Shown piece by piece: positions 41,140 to 49,720 of a DNA stretch of 64,000 nt. Location: positions 2,238,001 to 2,302,000 of the forward strand of contig NZ_CP113060.1 of assembly GCF_026625725.1 (NCBI RefSeq), read 5' to 3'. The position numbers and the translations under genes are program-made. Numbering within the stretch: the stretch's first letter is position 1; every line of letters starts with the position of its first letter. This DNA comes from Pseudomonas sp. SL4(2022). Lineage in GTDB: Bacteria > Pseudomonadota > Gammaproteobacteria > Pseudomonadales > Pseudomonadaceae. The notes under the pieces are model-generated. The model saw only the letters and a list, made by a program, of their open reading frames with translations, did not search any database and was not told where the DNA came from.

Positions 41140-42673
41140 AAAGCCTCCAGTGCTGTTCGCGGATGCGCACCAGGCACAGGCGCAGTTCGGCTTCCAGAGC
41201 GCGGTCTTCGATCACCGGGGGGAAGTCCACGGCCAGTTGTTCGCGCATGGCGGCGATCGGCGCAGGGAGGTCGTGTTTGCCGGCGCGCTGACGCAGCCAC
41301 ACGCCCTGGTTGGCGGCCAGCAGGGTGGCGGCGGCGACCTGCTCGGTCAGCTCCAGGCTGCGCAGGGCGTCGCGCGCGGCGATGGTGCCCATGCTGACCT
41401 TGTCCTGGTTGTGGCATTCGGTGGAGCGCGAGAACACGCTGGCCGGCAGGGTGTTTTTCAGCGCTTCGGCGGTCCAGGCACTGGTGCCGATCTGCACGGC
41501 CTTGAAGCCGTGGTTGATCATCGCGCTGACACTCGGCGCGCCGGACAGGTTGCTCGGCAGGCCGTGGTTGTAGCGGGTGTCGACCAACAGGGCGAGCTGG
41601 CGGTCGAGCAGGTCGGCGACGTTGCCCACCAGGTTTTTCAGGCTGTCCATGGCGAAGGCGATATGCCCGCCGTAGAAGTGCCCGCCGTGCAGCACGCGCT
41701 CGGCTTCGGCGTCGATCAGCGGGTTGTCGTTGGCGCTGTTCAGCTCGATCTCGATAAATTGGCGCAGCAGGCCCAGGCTATCAGCCAGTACACCGAGCAC
41801 ATGCGGTGCGCAGCGCAGCGAGTAGCGATCCTGTAGGCGGTGCAGCGGTGCGGTCGGCGCGTCGATAGCCAGGTCCTGGCGCAACCAGGCGGCGACTTGC
41901 ATCTGCCCTGGATGCGGTTTGGCGGCGAACAGGCGTTCGTCGAAATGCTCCGGGTTGCCTTCCAGCGCCACCACGTTAAGCGCGGTGATACGGGTGGCCA
42001 GCTTGAGCAGGTAATCGGCGCGCGAATAGGCCTGGCAGGCCAGGGCGGTCATCACGGCGGTGCCGTTCATCAGCGCCAGAGCCTCTTTCGGACGCAGGGT
42101 CAGCGGCGTCCAGCCGAGCTCTTTGTGCACATCGGCTGAATGACGGCGCTCGCCCTTGAATATCACATCGCGCTCACCGCTGAGGGTGGCGGCGACATAG
42201 GACAGCGGCGTCAGATCGCCGCTGGCGCCCACCGAGCCTTCTTCCGGAATCAGCGGCAGCACATCAAATTCGAGAAACGCCTGCAGGCGTTCGAGCAGCT
42301 CCACGCGCACGCCGGACACGCCCTGACACAGCGACTGCAAGCGCGCGGCCAGTACGGCGCGGGTGGCAGGCTCATCCAGCAGCTTGCCCAGGCCGCAGCC
42401 GTGGAAGGTGTAGAGGTGACGCGGCAACGCTTCGACTTGGTGCAGCGGCACGGCCACCACACAGGAGTCGCCGTAGCCGGTGGTGACGCCGTAAATCACG
42501 CCTTCCTTGTCCAGCAGGCTGTCGAGGAAACGCGCACCCTTGGCGATTTTTTCGCGGTAGGCGGCATCGCTTTGCAGTTGCGCCGGGGCGCTGCGGCTGG
42601 CCAGGGCGACAACCTGTTCGATGCTCAGGGGGCGTTCGCCAAACACAATGGGGTCAGGCTGATGTGTCGTCAT
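41132..42673 (-). CDS. Aromatic amino acid ammonia-lyase (HAL/PAL/TAL family)
   Basis: A 513-residue MIO-dependent lyase. The MIO-forming Ala-Ser-Gly is in GSVGASGDLTPLSYVA; the catalytic Tyr loop is YGVTTGYGDS. The later motif reads STECHNQDKVSMGT: where histidine lyases have QED, this has NQD, the pattern of phenylalanine/tyrosine lyases. It therefore probably makes cinnamate or coumarate as the aryl starter for the polyene rather than degrading histidine; no other hut genes are nearby. ATG 42673 has TGGA 6 nt upstream; ATG 42679 is less well spaced. Confidence 0.87.
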   Translation of the reverse strand: MTTHQPDPIVFGERPLSIEQVVALASRSAPAQLQSDAAYREKIAKGARFLDSLLDKEGVIYGVTTGYGDSCVVAVPLHQVEALPRHLYTFHGCGLGKLLDEPATRAVLAARLQSLCQGVSGVRVELLERLQAFLEFDVLPLIPEEGSVGASGDLTPLSYVAATLSGERDVIFKGERRHSADVHKELGWTPLTLRPKEALALMNGTAVMTALACQAYSRADYLLKLATRITALNVVALEGNPEHFDERLFAAKPHPGQMQVAAWLRQDLAIDAPTAPLHRLQDRYSLRCAPHVLGVLADSLGLLRQFIEIELNSANDNPLIDAEAERVLHGGHFYGGHIAFAMDSLKNLVGNVADLLDRQLALLVDTRYNHGLPSNLSGAPSVSAMINHGFKAVQIGTSAWTAEALKNTLPASVFSRSTECHNQDKVSMGTIAARDALRSLELTEQVAAATLLAANQGVWLRQRAGKHDLPAPIAAMREQLAVDFPPVIEDRALEAELRLCLVRIREQHWRLYA

Positions 42674-43583
42674 CTTCATTCCAGAACGGGTAGAAATTGA
42701 ACCATTGCAGGGGCGCATCCAGGCAGCGTTGCGCGAGCTGGTCGGCGTAGCGCTGCGTCCAGTGGCGGATCACTGCGTCCCGCTCGCTGCGTTTCCAGTG
42801 CAGACGCTCGGCGAAGGGCTCGATGATCACCTGGTAGCGTTTGTCGATTTTCAGGCAGTGAATCAGGTTGACTGGGCATTGCAGCAGCCCGGCCAGCAAC
42901 CACGGGCCTTGTGGAAAGGCGGCGGGCTTGCCGAGGAAGTCCACGGTTACGGTGCGGCTACCTGTCAGTGGTACGCGGTCGCCGGCAATTGCCAGCCATT
43001 CGCCGCGCTCCAGACGCTCTGACAGTTGCAGCATGATCGCCGCGTCCAGTTCACTGACCTGAATCAGGCGCAGGTTGCTGGCCCCGGCATCACCGAGCAG
43101 GCGGTTGAACTGTTCGGCGTGTTTGGTGTGCACCAGCACGTTCATTGTTACCTGCTCGCCGAGTTCGGCGAGGGCGCGGCAGACTTCCAGGTTGCCCAGG
43201 TGTGCGGCCACCAGCATTTGCCCACGGCCTTGCTGGCGGGACGTTGCAGTGGCTGTGTCGATCAGGGTTACTTGATCCAGACCGAGTTTGCCGTTCCACA
43301 CGTCGAGCTTGTCGAGCAGGGTGTCGGCGAAACTCATGAATTGGCGAAACACGGACAGGCGGGTGGGCTGCAGTGCTGGGTGACCACTCCAGTTGGCCAG
43401 GTTGTACTGGTACTGACGGATGCTGCGCCGCGCCTTGGCGCCGAACAGGTAGAAATACAGCACGATCAGGTACAGCAGCGGGCTGATCAGGCGGCGGCCG
43501 AGCTTGCGCGCCAGCCAGGCAGTGAATTTCATCAGGATAAAACTGCCGCGCTCGCGTTGCCCGGCCCAGTGTTGCTGGCTCAT
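42654..43583 (-). CDS. LpxL/HtrB-like lysophospholipid acyltransferase
   Basis: A 309-residue membrane-associated acyltransferase. N-terminal hydrophobic helix (LISPLLYLIVLYFYLFG), then the body of an LpxL/LpxP-type fold with AAHLGNLEVCRALAE (the HxxxxE-like catalytic pair) and IAGDRVPLTGSRTV. In many APE clusters this domain is the C-terminal part of ApeJ, fused to the glycosyltransferase; here it is a separate gene overlapping the glycosyltransferase by 4 nt (ATGA). Likely attaches the aryl polyene to a lipid. Confidence 0.84.
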   Translation of the reverse strand: MSQQHWAGQRERGSFILMKFTAWLARKLGRRLISPLLYLIVLYFYLFGAKARRSIRQYQYNLANWSGHPALQPTRLSVFRQFMSFADTLLDKLDVWNGKLGLDQVTLIDTATATSRQQGRGQMLVAAHLGNLEVCRALAELGEQVTMNVLVHTKHAEQFNRLLGDAGASNLRLIQVSELDAAIMLQLSERLERGEWLAIAGDRVPLTGSRTVTVDFLGKPAAFPQGPWLLAGLLQCPVNLIHCLKIDKRYQVIIEPFAERLHWKRSERDAVIRHWTQRYADQLAQRCLDAPLQWFNFYPFWNEDDDTSA

Positions 43584-44314
43584 CCGCGCCACCTGCGCCA
43601 GAGAATCAGTGGTGCGCGCAGCAACATGCCGAAGAACAGCGTGGCGTGCATCTTCGAAATCAGCGCGTTGTCGAGCCACAGGCGAAAGTGTGAGAGGCCG
43701 TCCAGCGGGTAATGCACTTTGGTTGGCAACCAGTGCATCGGCTGATTGCGCCAGGCCAGGCGCACCAGAATTTCGGTGTCGAAATCCATGCGTTTGCCGA
43801 TTTTGACCGTGTTGATCAGCGCCAGGGTAGCCGGCAGCGGATAGACGCGAAAGCCGCACATGGAATCGCGGATGCTCAGCGACAGGGTGTTGATCCACAC
43901 CCACACATGGGTCAGGTAGCGCGCGTAGAGGCGGCCTTTCGGCACGCTTTCGTCGTACTGCGGATAACCGCAGATCAGCGCCTCGGGGGCGGCTTGCGAG
44001 GCGTGGATAAAGCGCGGCAAATCGCTGAGGTCGTGCTGACCGTCGGCGTCTACCTGCAGTGCATGGCTAAAGCCCAGACGCGCGGCTTCACGCAGGCCGG
44101 CCATCACCGCGCCGCCCTTGCCCTGATTGACCGCCAGGCGCACCAGGTGGGTATCGGGTTGCTCGGCCAGCTGATCCATCACCGCCGCGCAGGCCGGGCT
44201 GGAGGCATCGTCCACCAGCACGCAGGGCAGGCCGGCCGCATGCAGCGTGGCGACGACCACGGGCAGCGCGTGTTCGTGGTTGTACACCGGGATCACCGCA
44301 CAGGGCTTATGCAT
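43580..44314 (-). CDS. Family 2 glycosyltransferase of APE cluster
   Basis: A 244-residue GT-A enzyme: AVIPVYNHEHALPVVVATL, then LVDDASS, and DADGQHD (DxD region). ALINTVKIGKRMDFDTEILV follows. Corresponds to the N-terminal half of ApeJ. Expected to add a sugar to the lipid head or APE. Preceded by a REP doublet that separates it from the ligase gene. Confidence 0.85.
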   Translation of the reverse strand: MHKPCAVIPVYNHEHALPVVVATLHAAGLPCVLVDDASSPACAAVMDQLAEQPDTHLVRLAVNQGKGGAVMAGLREAARLGFSHALQVDADGQHDLSDLPRFIHASQAAPEALICGYPQYDESVPKGRLYARYLTHVWVWINTLSLSIRDSMCGFRVYPLPATLALINTVKIGKRMDFDTEILVRLAWRNQPMHWLPTKVHYPLDGLSHFRLWLDNALISKMHATLFFGMLLRAPLILWRRWRG

Positions 44315-44341
44315 GGCAGCACTTGACGCTGAAGTTGGTCA

Positions 44342-44420
44342 CGTAGGTTGGCGCTGAGGAACGAAGCCCAACATCTGCGGCGTTGGTCGTAGGGCTTCGC
44401 AGGCTCAGCACCAACCTACG
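44342..44420. repeat. REP-like inverted doublet inside the APE operon
   Basis: CGTAGGTTGG (44342-44351) and CCAACCTACG (44411-44420) are outer inverted arms; CGAAGCCC (44362-44369) and GGGCTTCG (44392-44399) are inner arms. Same unit as at 27981 and 54941-55040. It occupies most of the 126-nt gap between the ligase and glycosyltransferase genes. Confidence 0.78.
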
Positions 44421-44440
44421 AAGATTGCAGTGCAGGGCCG

Positions 44441-46108
44441 TCATTGCGCAGGCCCCAGTAATACGCGCCCTGAGGAGCAGGGGGATTCGCCGTTGCGGAA
44501 GGCGAAGTACAACTTGCCGCGCGCCGCGTCGAAACGCAGGGTCAGTTGCAACTGATCACCGGGGCGCACCAGTTGTTGGAATTTCAGCACTTCCATGCCG
44601 CAGAACCGTGGCGGCAGGTCTTTGATCAGGCGACGTGCCAGTTGCTGGGCCCAGTCGATCTGCACCACACCCGGTAGTACCGGGGTCTGCGGGAAGTGGC
44701 CGGTGAAATGCGCCAAATCCAGCGGCACCAGCAGTTCCACCCGCCATTCGCCGTCCTGTTCGACCGCCGACAGTGGCTCCACTTGGGTGGGGCGTGGCGC
44801 CGCGAGCAGAGCGTCCACGGTGGCTTGCGCCAACTTGCCCTGGCTGTTGTAGGGAAGTTGCGCGAGCAGCCGCCAGCGGCGGGGCAGGGCGATGGCTTCG
44901 CAGTGGCTGGCAAGATGGCGGCGCAGGGTTGCGGTGACGGTCTTGCGCCCCTGGTTGCGCAGCGCATGCAGGCCGGCCGGGCTCAAGGCCACCAACGTGC
45001 CGAGGTAGGCGCGGCCCTCCTGCACCACGCCGAGCCGTGCGTCACTGAGCCACTCGTGGCTGCTCAGCGCCTGTTCAAGCATGGGCAGGGAGATGCGTTT
45101 TTCTTCCAGCTTGATAATCCGGTCCAGGCGGCCGCGCAGGGCGAAGCGGCCATCGGCTTGTAGTTCCACGGCATCGGCGGTTTGCTCGCGATGGCCGGGC
45201 GGTAGATAGGGTGAGCTCAGGTGCAGCGCGCCTTCGGCGTTCTGTCCCAGTTCGACGCCGGCAAACGGGGTCCACAGCTCGCCGCCCTGACGCCAGGCGA
45301 TACCGCCGGTTTCCGAGCTGCCGTAGATTTCCGTGGGCCATTGACCTAGCAGGTGCTGCAAGTCGGCTGCAGTTTCCGCCGGCAGCGCGCCACCGGAAGA
45401 GAACACCTGACGTACTGCGCGCAGGGCCGGCCAGTTGAGGTTGTCGCCCATGCGTTTCAACAGTGCTGGGCTGGCGACCCAGGCAAAGTCGCTGCCGCTG
45501 GCCAGGCTTTCGCGCTGTAAATCTTCGGGGAATGGCTGGGCGCGGCGCAAAAAGGCGCGGCCGGCGCACAGCGGCCAGAGCACGCGAAACAGCAGGCCGT
45601 AGATATGCTGGGTGGCAACGCTGCCAAGGATGGTCGCGCTGCCCAATTGCGCGCCCCAGAGTTGCTCCAGGGCGGTGACTTCATTGGCCAGCTGGCGTAA
45701 GGATTTGTCGATCAGCTTGGCTTCGCCGCTGGAGCCGGAGGTGCACAGGGTCAGCTGGCATTGGTCGAGATCAAGTGGCGCTGGAGGCAATGCAGCGCTA
45801 TTGGCGTTAGTCAGGCCGTCAATGCTATCCAGCCATAGCTCACACTGCGTACTCATGCGCTGGCGGGTCTGTGGCTGGGCATCGGCGGGTAGCAGCACGG
45901 CAATCCCGGCGCGCCAGGCGGCCAGCAGGGCAATGGCCAGCTCAGCGGCATCGTCGAGGTACAGCGCCAGGCGTTTCACGCCGCGACCTTGCAGCTCAGC
46001 CGCCAGTTGCAGAGCGTGCTGGCGCAGCTGGGGGTGATCCATATCGGCGGTTACTGCACGGCCTGGGTGGGCGTCGAGCAGCAGGTGCTCGAGGGGCAGC
46101 CAGTTCAT
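44441..46108 (-). CDS. apeH: Acyl-AMP ligase fused to hotdog dehydratase (ApeH-ApeI type)
   Basis: A 555-residue two-domain protein. Residues about 1-440 are an AMP-forming ligase: TSGSSGEAKLIDKS (P-loop), YGSSETGGIAWR, RLDRIIKLEEKR, and the catalytic Lys near NSQGKLAQ. The last about 100 residues (LAHFTGHFPQTPVLPGVVQI) are a FabZ-like dehydratase. The ligase should activate the aryl acid and load a carrier protein; the dehydratase corresponds to ApeI, which in other species is a separate gene. The start overlaps apeG by ATGA. Confidence 0.87.
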   Translation of the reverse strand: MNWLPLEHLLLDAHPGRAVTADMDHPQLRQHALQLAAELQGRGVKRLALYLDDAAELAIALLAAWRAGIAVLLPADAQPQTRQRMSTQCELWLDSIDGLTNANSAALPPAPLDLDQCQLTLCTSGSSGEAKLIDKSLRQLANEVTALEQLWGAQLGSATILGSVATQHIYGLLFRVLWPLCAGRAFLRRAQPFPEDLQRESLASGSDFAWVASPALLKRMGDNLNWPALRAVRQVFSSGGALPAETAADLQHLLGQWPTEIYGSSETGGIAWRQGGELWTPFAGVELGQNAEGALHLSSPYLPPGHREQTADAVELQADGRFALRGRLDRIIKLEEKRISLPMLEQALSSHEWLSDARLGVVQEGRAYLGTLVALSPAGLHALRNQGRKTVTATLRRHLASHCEAIALPRRWRLLAQLPYNSQGKLAQATVDALLAAPRPTQVEPLSAVEQDGEWRVELLVPLDLAHFTGHFPQTPVLPGVVQIDWAQQLARRLIKDLPPRFCGMEVLKFQQLVRPGDQLQLTLRFDAARGKLYFAFRNGESPCSSGRVLLGPAQ

Positions 46109-46650
46109 TCATGTCTCCTTACACGCTGGCGCACCAGCCATTCACCGGCAAACAGCAGGCCCATCAGGCCGTAGGCAATCAGCCCGGTATACAGTGTCCA
46201 CCAGCTCAGCGGCGCCCAGACATTCAGCGCCACCACCACCAGACCATTGGCCAGGAAGAACCCGGCCCAGACCTGGGTGACAGTCCGTGTATAGCGTACG
46301 GCGACCTCCGGCAACTGCGGCTCGGTCAGGCGCGCCAGGCGCTCGATCAGCGGCGGGCCGAATTTCAGACTGAGGCCGAACAGCGCCAGCAATAGGCCAT
46401 TGAGCAGTACCGGATACCAGCGCAGCAGTTCGGGCTCACCGGCGAGCCCCAGTAGCAGGCAGAACCCCAGGGCGACGGCGGTCATCCAGCGATTGCCTGG
46501 CTTGCCCCATTGGCTCAGCGCACGCACCAGCCACAGTCCGCCGAGCACGGCGGCGAACAGGCGTGGCGACAGATGCTCCATGCCGTAATACACGGCAAAG
46601 GGATAGAGCAGTCCGGCCAGCAGCAGGAGCAGGCCAAATAGGCGACTCAT
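46105..46650 (-). CDS. apeG: APE-cluster inner-membrane protein (ApeG-type)
   Basis: A 181-residue membrane protein with about five hydrophobic helices and a charged C-terminus (GEWLVRQRVRRHE). Matches the COG4648-like membrane proteins found in APE clusters; function unknown. TAATG overlap with apeF and ATGA overlap with the ligase gene. Confidence 0.78.
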   Translation of the reverse strand: MSRLFGLLLLLAGLLYPFAVYYGMEHLSPRLFAAVLGGLWLVRALSQWGKPGNRWMTAVALGFCLLLGLAGEPELLRWYPVLLNGLLLALFGLSLKFGPPLIERLARLTEPQLPEVAVRYTRTVTQVWAGFFLANGLVVVALNVWAPLSWWTLYTGLIAYGLMGLLFAGEWLVRQRVRRHE

Positions 46651-46910
46651 TATTCGCTGGCTGGGGCGTTGACCAGTCGCAGCACCGCCTCGACCACGTC
46701 ACCGACGGTGCGCACTGCCTTGAACTCCTCAGCGGCGAGCTTTTTGCCGGTCTGGCGTTTGATATGGTCGATCAGGTCAACCGCATCGATGCTGTCGATT
46801 TCCAGGTCTTGGTAGAGGTTGGCGTCTGCGGTAATGCGCTCTGGTTCCAGCTCGAACAGCTCCACCAGGGCATCGCGCAAGGTCTCGAAAATCTCTTCAC
46901 GGGTTTGCAT
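46650..46910 (-). CDS. apeF: Acyl carrier protein (ApeF-type)
   Basis: An 86-residue carrier protein with the phosphopantetheine-accepting serine in LEIDSIDAVDLIDHI. Second of two tandem carriers, 11 nt after the first. It overlaps apeG by one base. A phosphopantetheinyl transferase must activate it; none is encoded in this window. Confidence 0.9.
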   Translation of the reverse strand: MQTREEIFETLRDALVELFELEPERITADANLYQDLEIDSIDAVDLIDHIKRQTGKKLAAEEFKAVRTVGDVVEAVLRLVNAPASE

Positions 46911-46921
46911 CGGTGGCGTCC

Positions 46922-47182
46922 TCAGGCGGTCTGTTGCGATGACACGAATGCCGCCAGGCTGGCTACGTTGGCAAAGTGCTTGCGGGTGTCTTTGGCTTCG
47001 GCGTCGATCTTGATGCCGAAACGTTTCTGGATGGCCAGGCCGAGTTCCAGGGCGTCTACCGAATCCAGGCCAAGGCCCTCGCCGAACAGGGTCAGGTCAG
47101 CAGCGATGTCTTCTGCGGCGATGTCCTCGAGGCCCAGGGCGTCGATGATCAGGTTCTTAATTTCCAGCTGCAAATCGCTCAT
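46922..47182 (-). CDS. apeE: Acyl carrier protein (ApeE-type)
   Basis: An 86-residue carrier protein; the modified serine is in GEGLGLDSVDALELG. ATG 47182 (MSDLQLEIKNLIIDALG) is chosen; it overlaps the acyltransferase gene by 26 nt. In studied systems one APE carrier takes the aryl starter from the ligase. Confidence 0.9.
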   Translation of the reverse strand: MSDLQLEIKNLIIDALGLEDIAAEDIAADLTLFGEGLGLDSVDALELGLAIQKRFGIKIDAEAKDTRKHFANVASLAAFVSSQQTA

Positions 47183-47972
47183 CTTGGGCGAGCTCCTTAA
47201 TAAAGTGTTGGTGCAGAACATCGTTGAGTTTGCGGGACGCAATCGGCGCAGGCCCCAGCACGCTGAACTGGTGTGGGTGGATATCCTCGCCTACGCGCAG
47301 GCGAATGTGAAAACGACGCGACGGAATGCTGTACCAAGGCTCGGCCTTGGTCAGGGTGGTGGGCGTCACGCTGATCACCACTGGGGTGACGATGCGCGCA
47401 CCGCGCAGGGCAATGGCCGCTGCACCACGATGAAATTCGGGATGTTGCCCCGGTGTGGTGCGCGTACCTTCGGGGAATATCACCAGAGTCTGACCGCTTT
47501 GCAGCGCGCTGGCCGCTTCATCGAGCATGTCCATGCTACCGCTGTTACTGATGTAGTGGGCCGCGCGCAGGGGGCCGCGCATGCTCGGGTTGTTCCACAG
47601 GCTCTGTTTGACCACGCAGTTGGCATCGCGAATAAAGGCGATCAGCACCACCACGTCGATCAGCGACGGGTGGTTGGCGATGACCATTTGTCCCGGCTGA
47701 CCGAGGCGTTCGATGCCTTCGACTTCGTAGGTCAACACACCGCTGCGGTACATAAAGCGTACGAACAGGTAGAAGGTTTTACTCACCACCGCACGAGCAC
47801 GGGTGCGTCGTGCCAGGCTGTCGCCGGGCAGTAAGGCCAGTAATGGGAAAATCAGTACGCGCAGCAGCACGCCGCCGATACCGAACAGGCTGAAACTCAG
47901 GGCCGTGGCCATCAGCCGCCACCAATACGGTGCGCTATAGCGGCTCAGGCCTTGTTGCGTGACCAGGTCCAT
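47157..47972 (-). CDS. apeD: PlsC-type 1-acylglycerol-3-phosphate acyltransferase-like (ApeD-type)
   Basis: A 271-residue membrane acyltransferase with an N-terminal hydrophobic segment (about residues 20-50). The HX4D catalytic motif is in MVIANHPSLIDVVVLIAF, and VIFPEGTRTTPGQ is the conserved FPEGTR box. It probably builds or loads the lipid that carries the polyene. Overlaps apeC by 28 nt and apeE by 26 nt. Confidence 0.87.
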   Translation of the reverse strand: MDLVTQQGLSRYSAPYWWRLMATALSFSLFGIGGVLLRVLIFPLLALLPGDSLARRTRARAVVSKTFYLFVRFMYRSGVLTYEVEGIERLGQPGQMVIANHPSLIDVVVLIAFIRDANCVVKQSLWNNPSMRGPLRAAHYISNSGSMDMLDEAASALQSGQTLVIFPEGTRTTPGQHPEFHRGAAAIALRGARIVTPVVISVTPTTLTKAEPWYSIPSRRFHIRLRVGEDIHPHQFSVLGPAPIASRKLNDVLHQHFIKELAQDERFAAGN

Positions 47973-48676
47973 TGTCGGCCTTTCCAGTGATGTTGCAGGG
48001 TGGTTTGGTCACTGCACAGGGCACGAACCAGATTGAGGGCATGCGGCCATTCGCTGCGTGCACCGCTGTCTTGGCGAAGATCCAGTTGCCAGTCATCCCC
48101 CGGCGTCAGCAGCAGGCCAACGGCATAGGGGAACGGCACGTCATCAATAAACGGTGCATAAAGCGTAGGCGGGGTTTCTTCGGCCAGCACCAGGAGCACG
48201 GCCGGTGCGCCGTCACGGAGCATGCCGCAGGCTTCCAGCATGGCGTTCTCCAGGCCGTCGCCGGCACCGGCAAGGGCTGTCATTTCGCTGTGATCACCGC
48301 GCTGAATCGACCACAGGCCGATAATTGCGTTATGTACCGAGAGGCTGAACTGCGTGGGCGATAGCGGCTCATCGTGTGCCAGATCGGTGAGAATGGTCAG
48401 GGTGCGTGGGGTTTCACCGTGACGGCTGACAAACACCATAGGCAACTGTGGATGTGCTTCTGCCAGCGGCCAGGCGACGTGAAAGGCCATGCGCGCCAGG
48501 CGGCTCAGTCGTCGGCGTTGCATCGCGGGGAGTGCGCTGACATCCGGTTGTTGGCCGGTATCGACCAGGCGCGAGGGTGTCTGATGCCAGGCGCACCAGT
48601 CAGCCGTGCTGTCCAGGCCAGGGGCCCAGGCACGCCATTGTTCGATCCGGAAGTGTGTCACGCGGTGGGCGTCCAT
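47945..48676 (-). CDS. apeC: Ketosynthase-like chain-length factor (ApeC-type)
   Basis: About 243 residues, far shorter than a full ketosynthase. It resembles the N-terminal half of the fold (Ketoacyl-synt_2). SLSVHNAIIGLWSIQRGD and MTALAGAGDGLENAMLEAC align with the active-site region, but the nucleophile Cys position is Ala-like (TALAG), so it is presumably non-catalytic and pairs with ApeO. First gene of the operon. Start options are ATG 48676, GTG 48661 and TTG 48691; none has a clear ribosome-binding site. Confidence 0.8.
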   Translation of the reverse strand: MDAHRVTHFRIEQWRAWAPGLDSTADWCAWHQTPSRLVDTGQQPDVSALPAMQRRRLSRLARMAFHVAWPLAEAHPQLPMVFVSRHGETPRTLTILTDLAHDEPLSPTQFSLSVHNAIIGLWSIQRGDHSEMTALAGAGDGLENAMLEACGMLRDGAPAVLLVLAEETPPTLYAPFIDDVPFPYAVGLLLTPGDDWQLDLRQDSGARSEWPHALNLVRALCSDQTTLQHHWKGRQWTWSRNKA

Positions 48677-48889
48677 GTCGGCTGCAACCAATCACAGCCC
48701 GCATAGAGCTTGGCGGCAGGTGTGGCGAAGTGCTGGCATTATCCAGACCGCGCGGCTCGTGCGCAAATCCATGGCGCAGGCTTCAGACCACTGGCGGCAG
48801 AGCAATTGCCGAAAATCTCGCCCTTGTCACGCGGTTTGCATAGAATTCGGGACCATTTCGGGGTTAATGCGGGATCAGGGAGGTGTTTC

Positions 48890-49663
48890 ATGCGGCGCGT
48901 GATCTTCAATCAGAAGGGCGGTGTGGGTAAATCCAGTATTGCCTGCAACCTGGCCGCGGTGAGTGCTTCCCAGGGCTATCGCACCCTGCTAATCGATCTG
49001 GATGCCCAGGCCAATTCGACCCATTACCTCACCGGCCTGACTGGCGATGACATCCCCATGGGCATTGCCGAGTTCTTCAAGGGCACGCTGTCGTCTGCGC
49101 CGTTCGGCAAGAAGGGCGGCGTGGACATCTACGAAACGCCCTTTGAAAACCTGCATGTCGTGACCGCGACGGCTGAGCTGGCTGACTTGCAGCCCAAGCT
49201 GGAGCAGAAGCACAAGATCAACAAGCTGCGCAAACTGCTCGAAGAACTCAGCGAAGACTATGAGCGGATTTACCTCGATACGCCGCCGGCGTTGAATTTC
49301 TACACCGTCTCCGCGTTGATCGCCGCTGACCGCGTGTTGATTCCGTTTGATTGCGACAGCTTCTCGCGTCAGGCGCTGTATGGCTTGCTGCGTGAAATCG
49401 AAGAGCTCAAGGAAGACCACAATGAGGGCCTGGAGGTGGAGGGCATCGTGGTCAACCAGTTCCAGCCGCGCGCCAGTTTGCCGCAGCAGTTATTGGAAGA
49501 GCTGATCGCTGAAGGGTTGCCGGTATTGCCGGTTAACTTGATGAGTTCGGTGAAGATGCGTGAGTCGCATCAGGCCTGCATACCGCTGATCTATCTGGAC
49601 CGCAGCCACAAGCTGACCCAGCAGTTTGTTGAACTGCATGATTTGCTCAACAGCGCCGATTGA
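48890..49663 (+). CDS. ParA/MinD-family ATPase
   Basis: A 257-residue ParA-like ATPase: deviant Walker [20 protein letters not shown] at the N-terminus, [15 protein letters not shown] (Walker A'), and [14 protein letters not shown] (Walker B). No ParB is adjacent, so it is an orphan that may position another cargo. ATG 48890 has a strong AGGGAGGTG 4-12 nt upstream. Homologous to the ParA-like gene next to the universal stress gene in P. aeruginosa (recalled). Divergent from the APE operon. Confidence 0.9.
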   Translation: MRRVIFNQKGGVGKSSIACNLAAVSASQGYRTLLIDLDAQANSTHYLTGLTGDDIPMGIAEFFKGTLSSAPFGKKGGVDIYETPFENLHVVTATAELADLQPKLEQKHKINKLRKLLEELSEDYERIYLDTPPALNFYTVSALIAADRVLIPFDCDSFSRQALYGLLREIEELKEDHNEGLEVEGIVVNQFQPRASLPQQLLEELIAEGLPVLPVNLMSSVKMRESHQACIPLIYLDRSHKLTQQFVELHDLLNSAD

Positions 49664-49676
49664 GCCGAGTCTGGAT

Positions 49677-49708
49677 AACAAAAAAGCTGCCTAGGCAGCT
49701 TTTTTGTT
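49677..49708. terminator. Bidirectional terminator, parA-like / uspA
   Basis: A perfect 32-nt palindrome: AACAAAAAAGCTGCC followed by TA and its complement, with A and T tracts on both sides, between convergent genes. Confidence 0.9.
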
Positions 49709-49720
49709 GAGCGCAGAAAC

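Noticed and set aside
41132..42673. Histidine ammonia-lyase (HutH) call
   Set aside because: NQD replaces QED, no hut genes are nearby, and the gene lies inside an APE operon.
48692..48889. Clear divergent promoters between the APE operon and parA-like gene
   Set aside because: TAGAAT at 48841-48846 resembles a -10 but has no -35 at a suitable distance; nothing firm on the minus strand.
48890..49663. Plasmid or prophage partition locus
   Set aside because: ParA-like ATPase stands alone without parB or parS, among conserved chromosomal genes.
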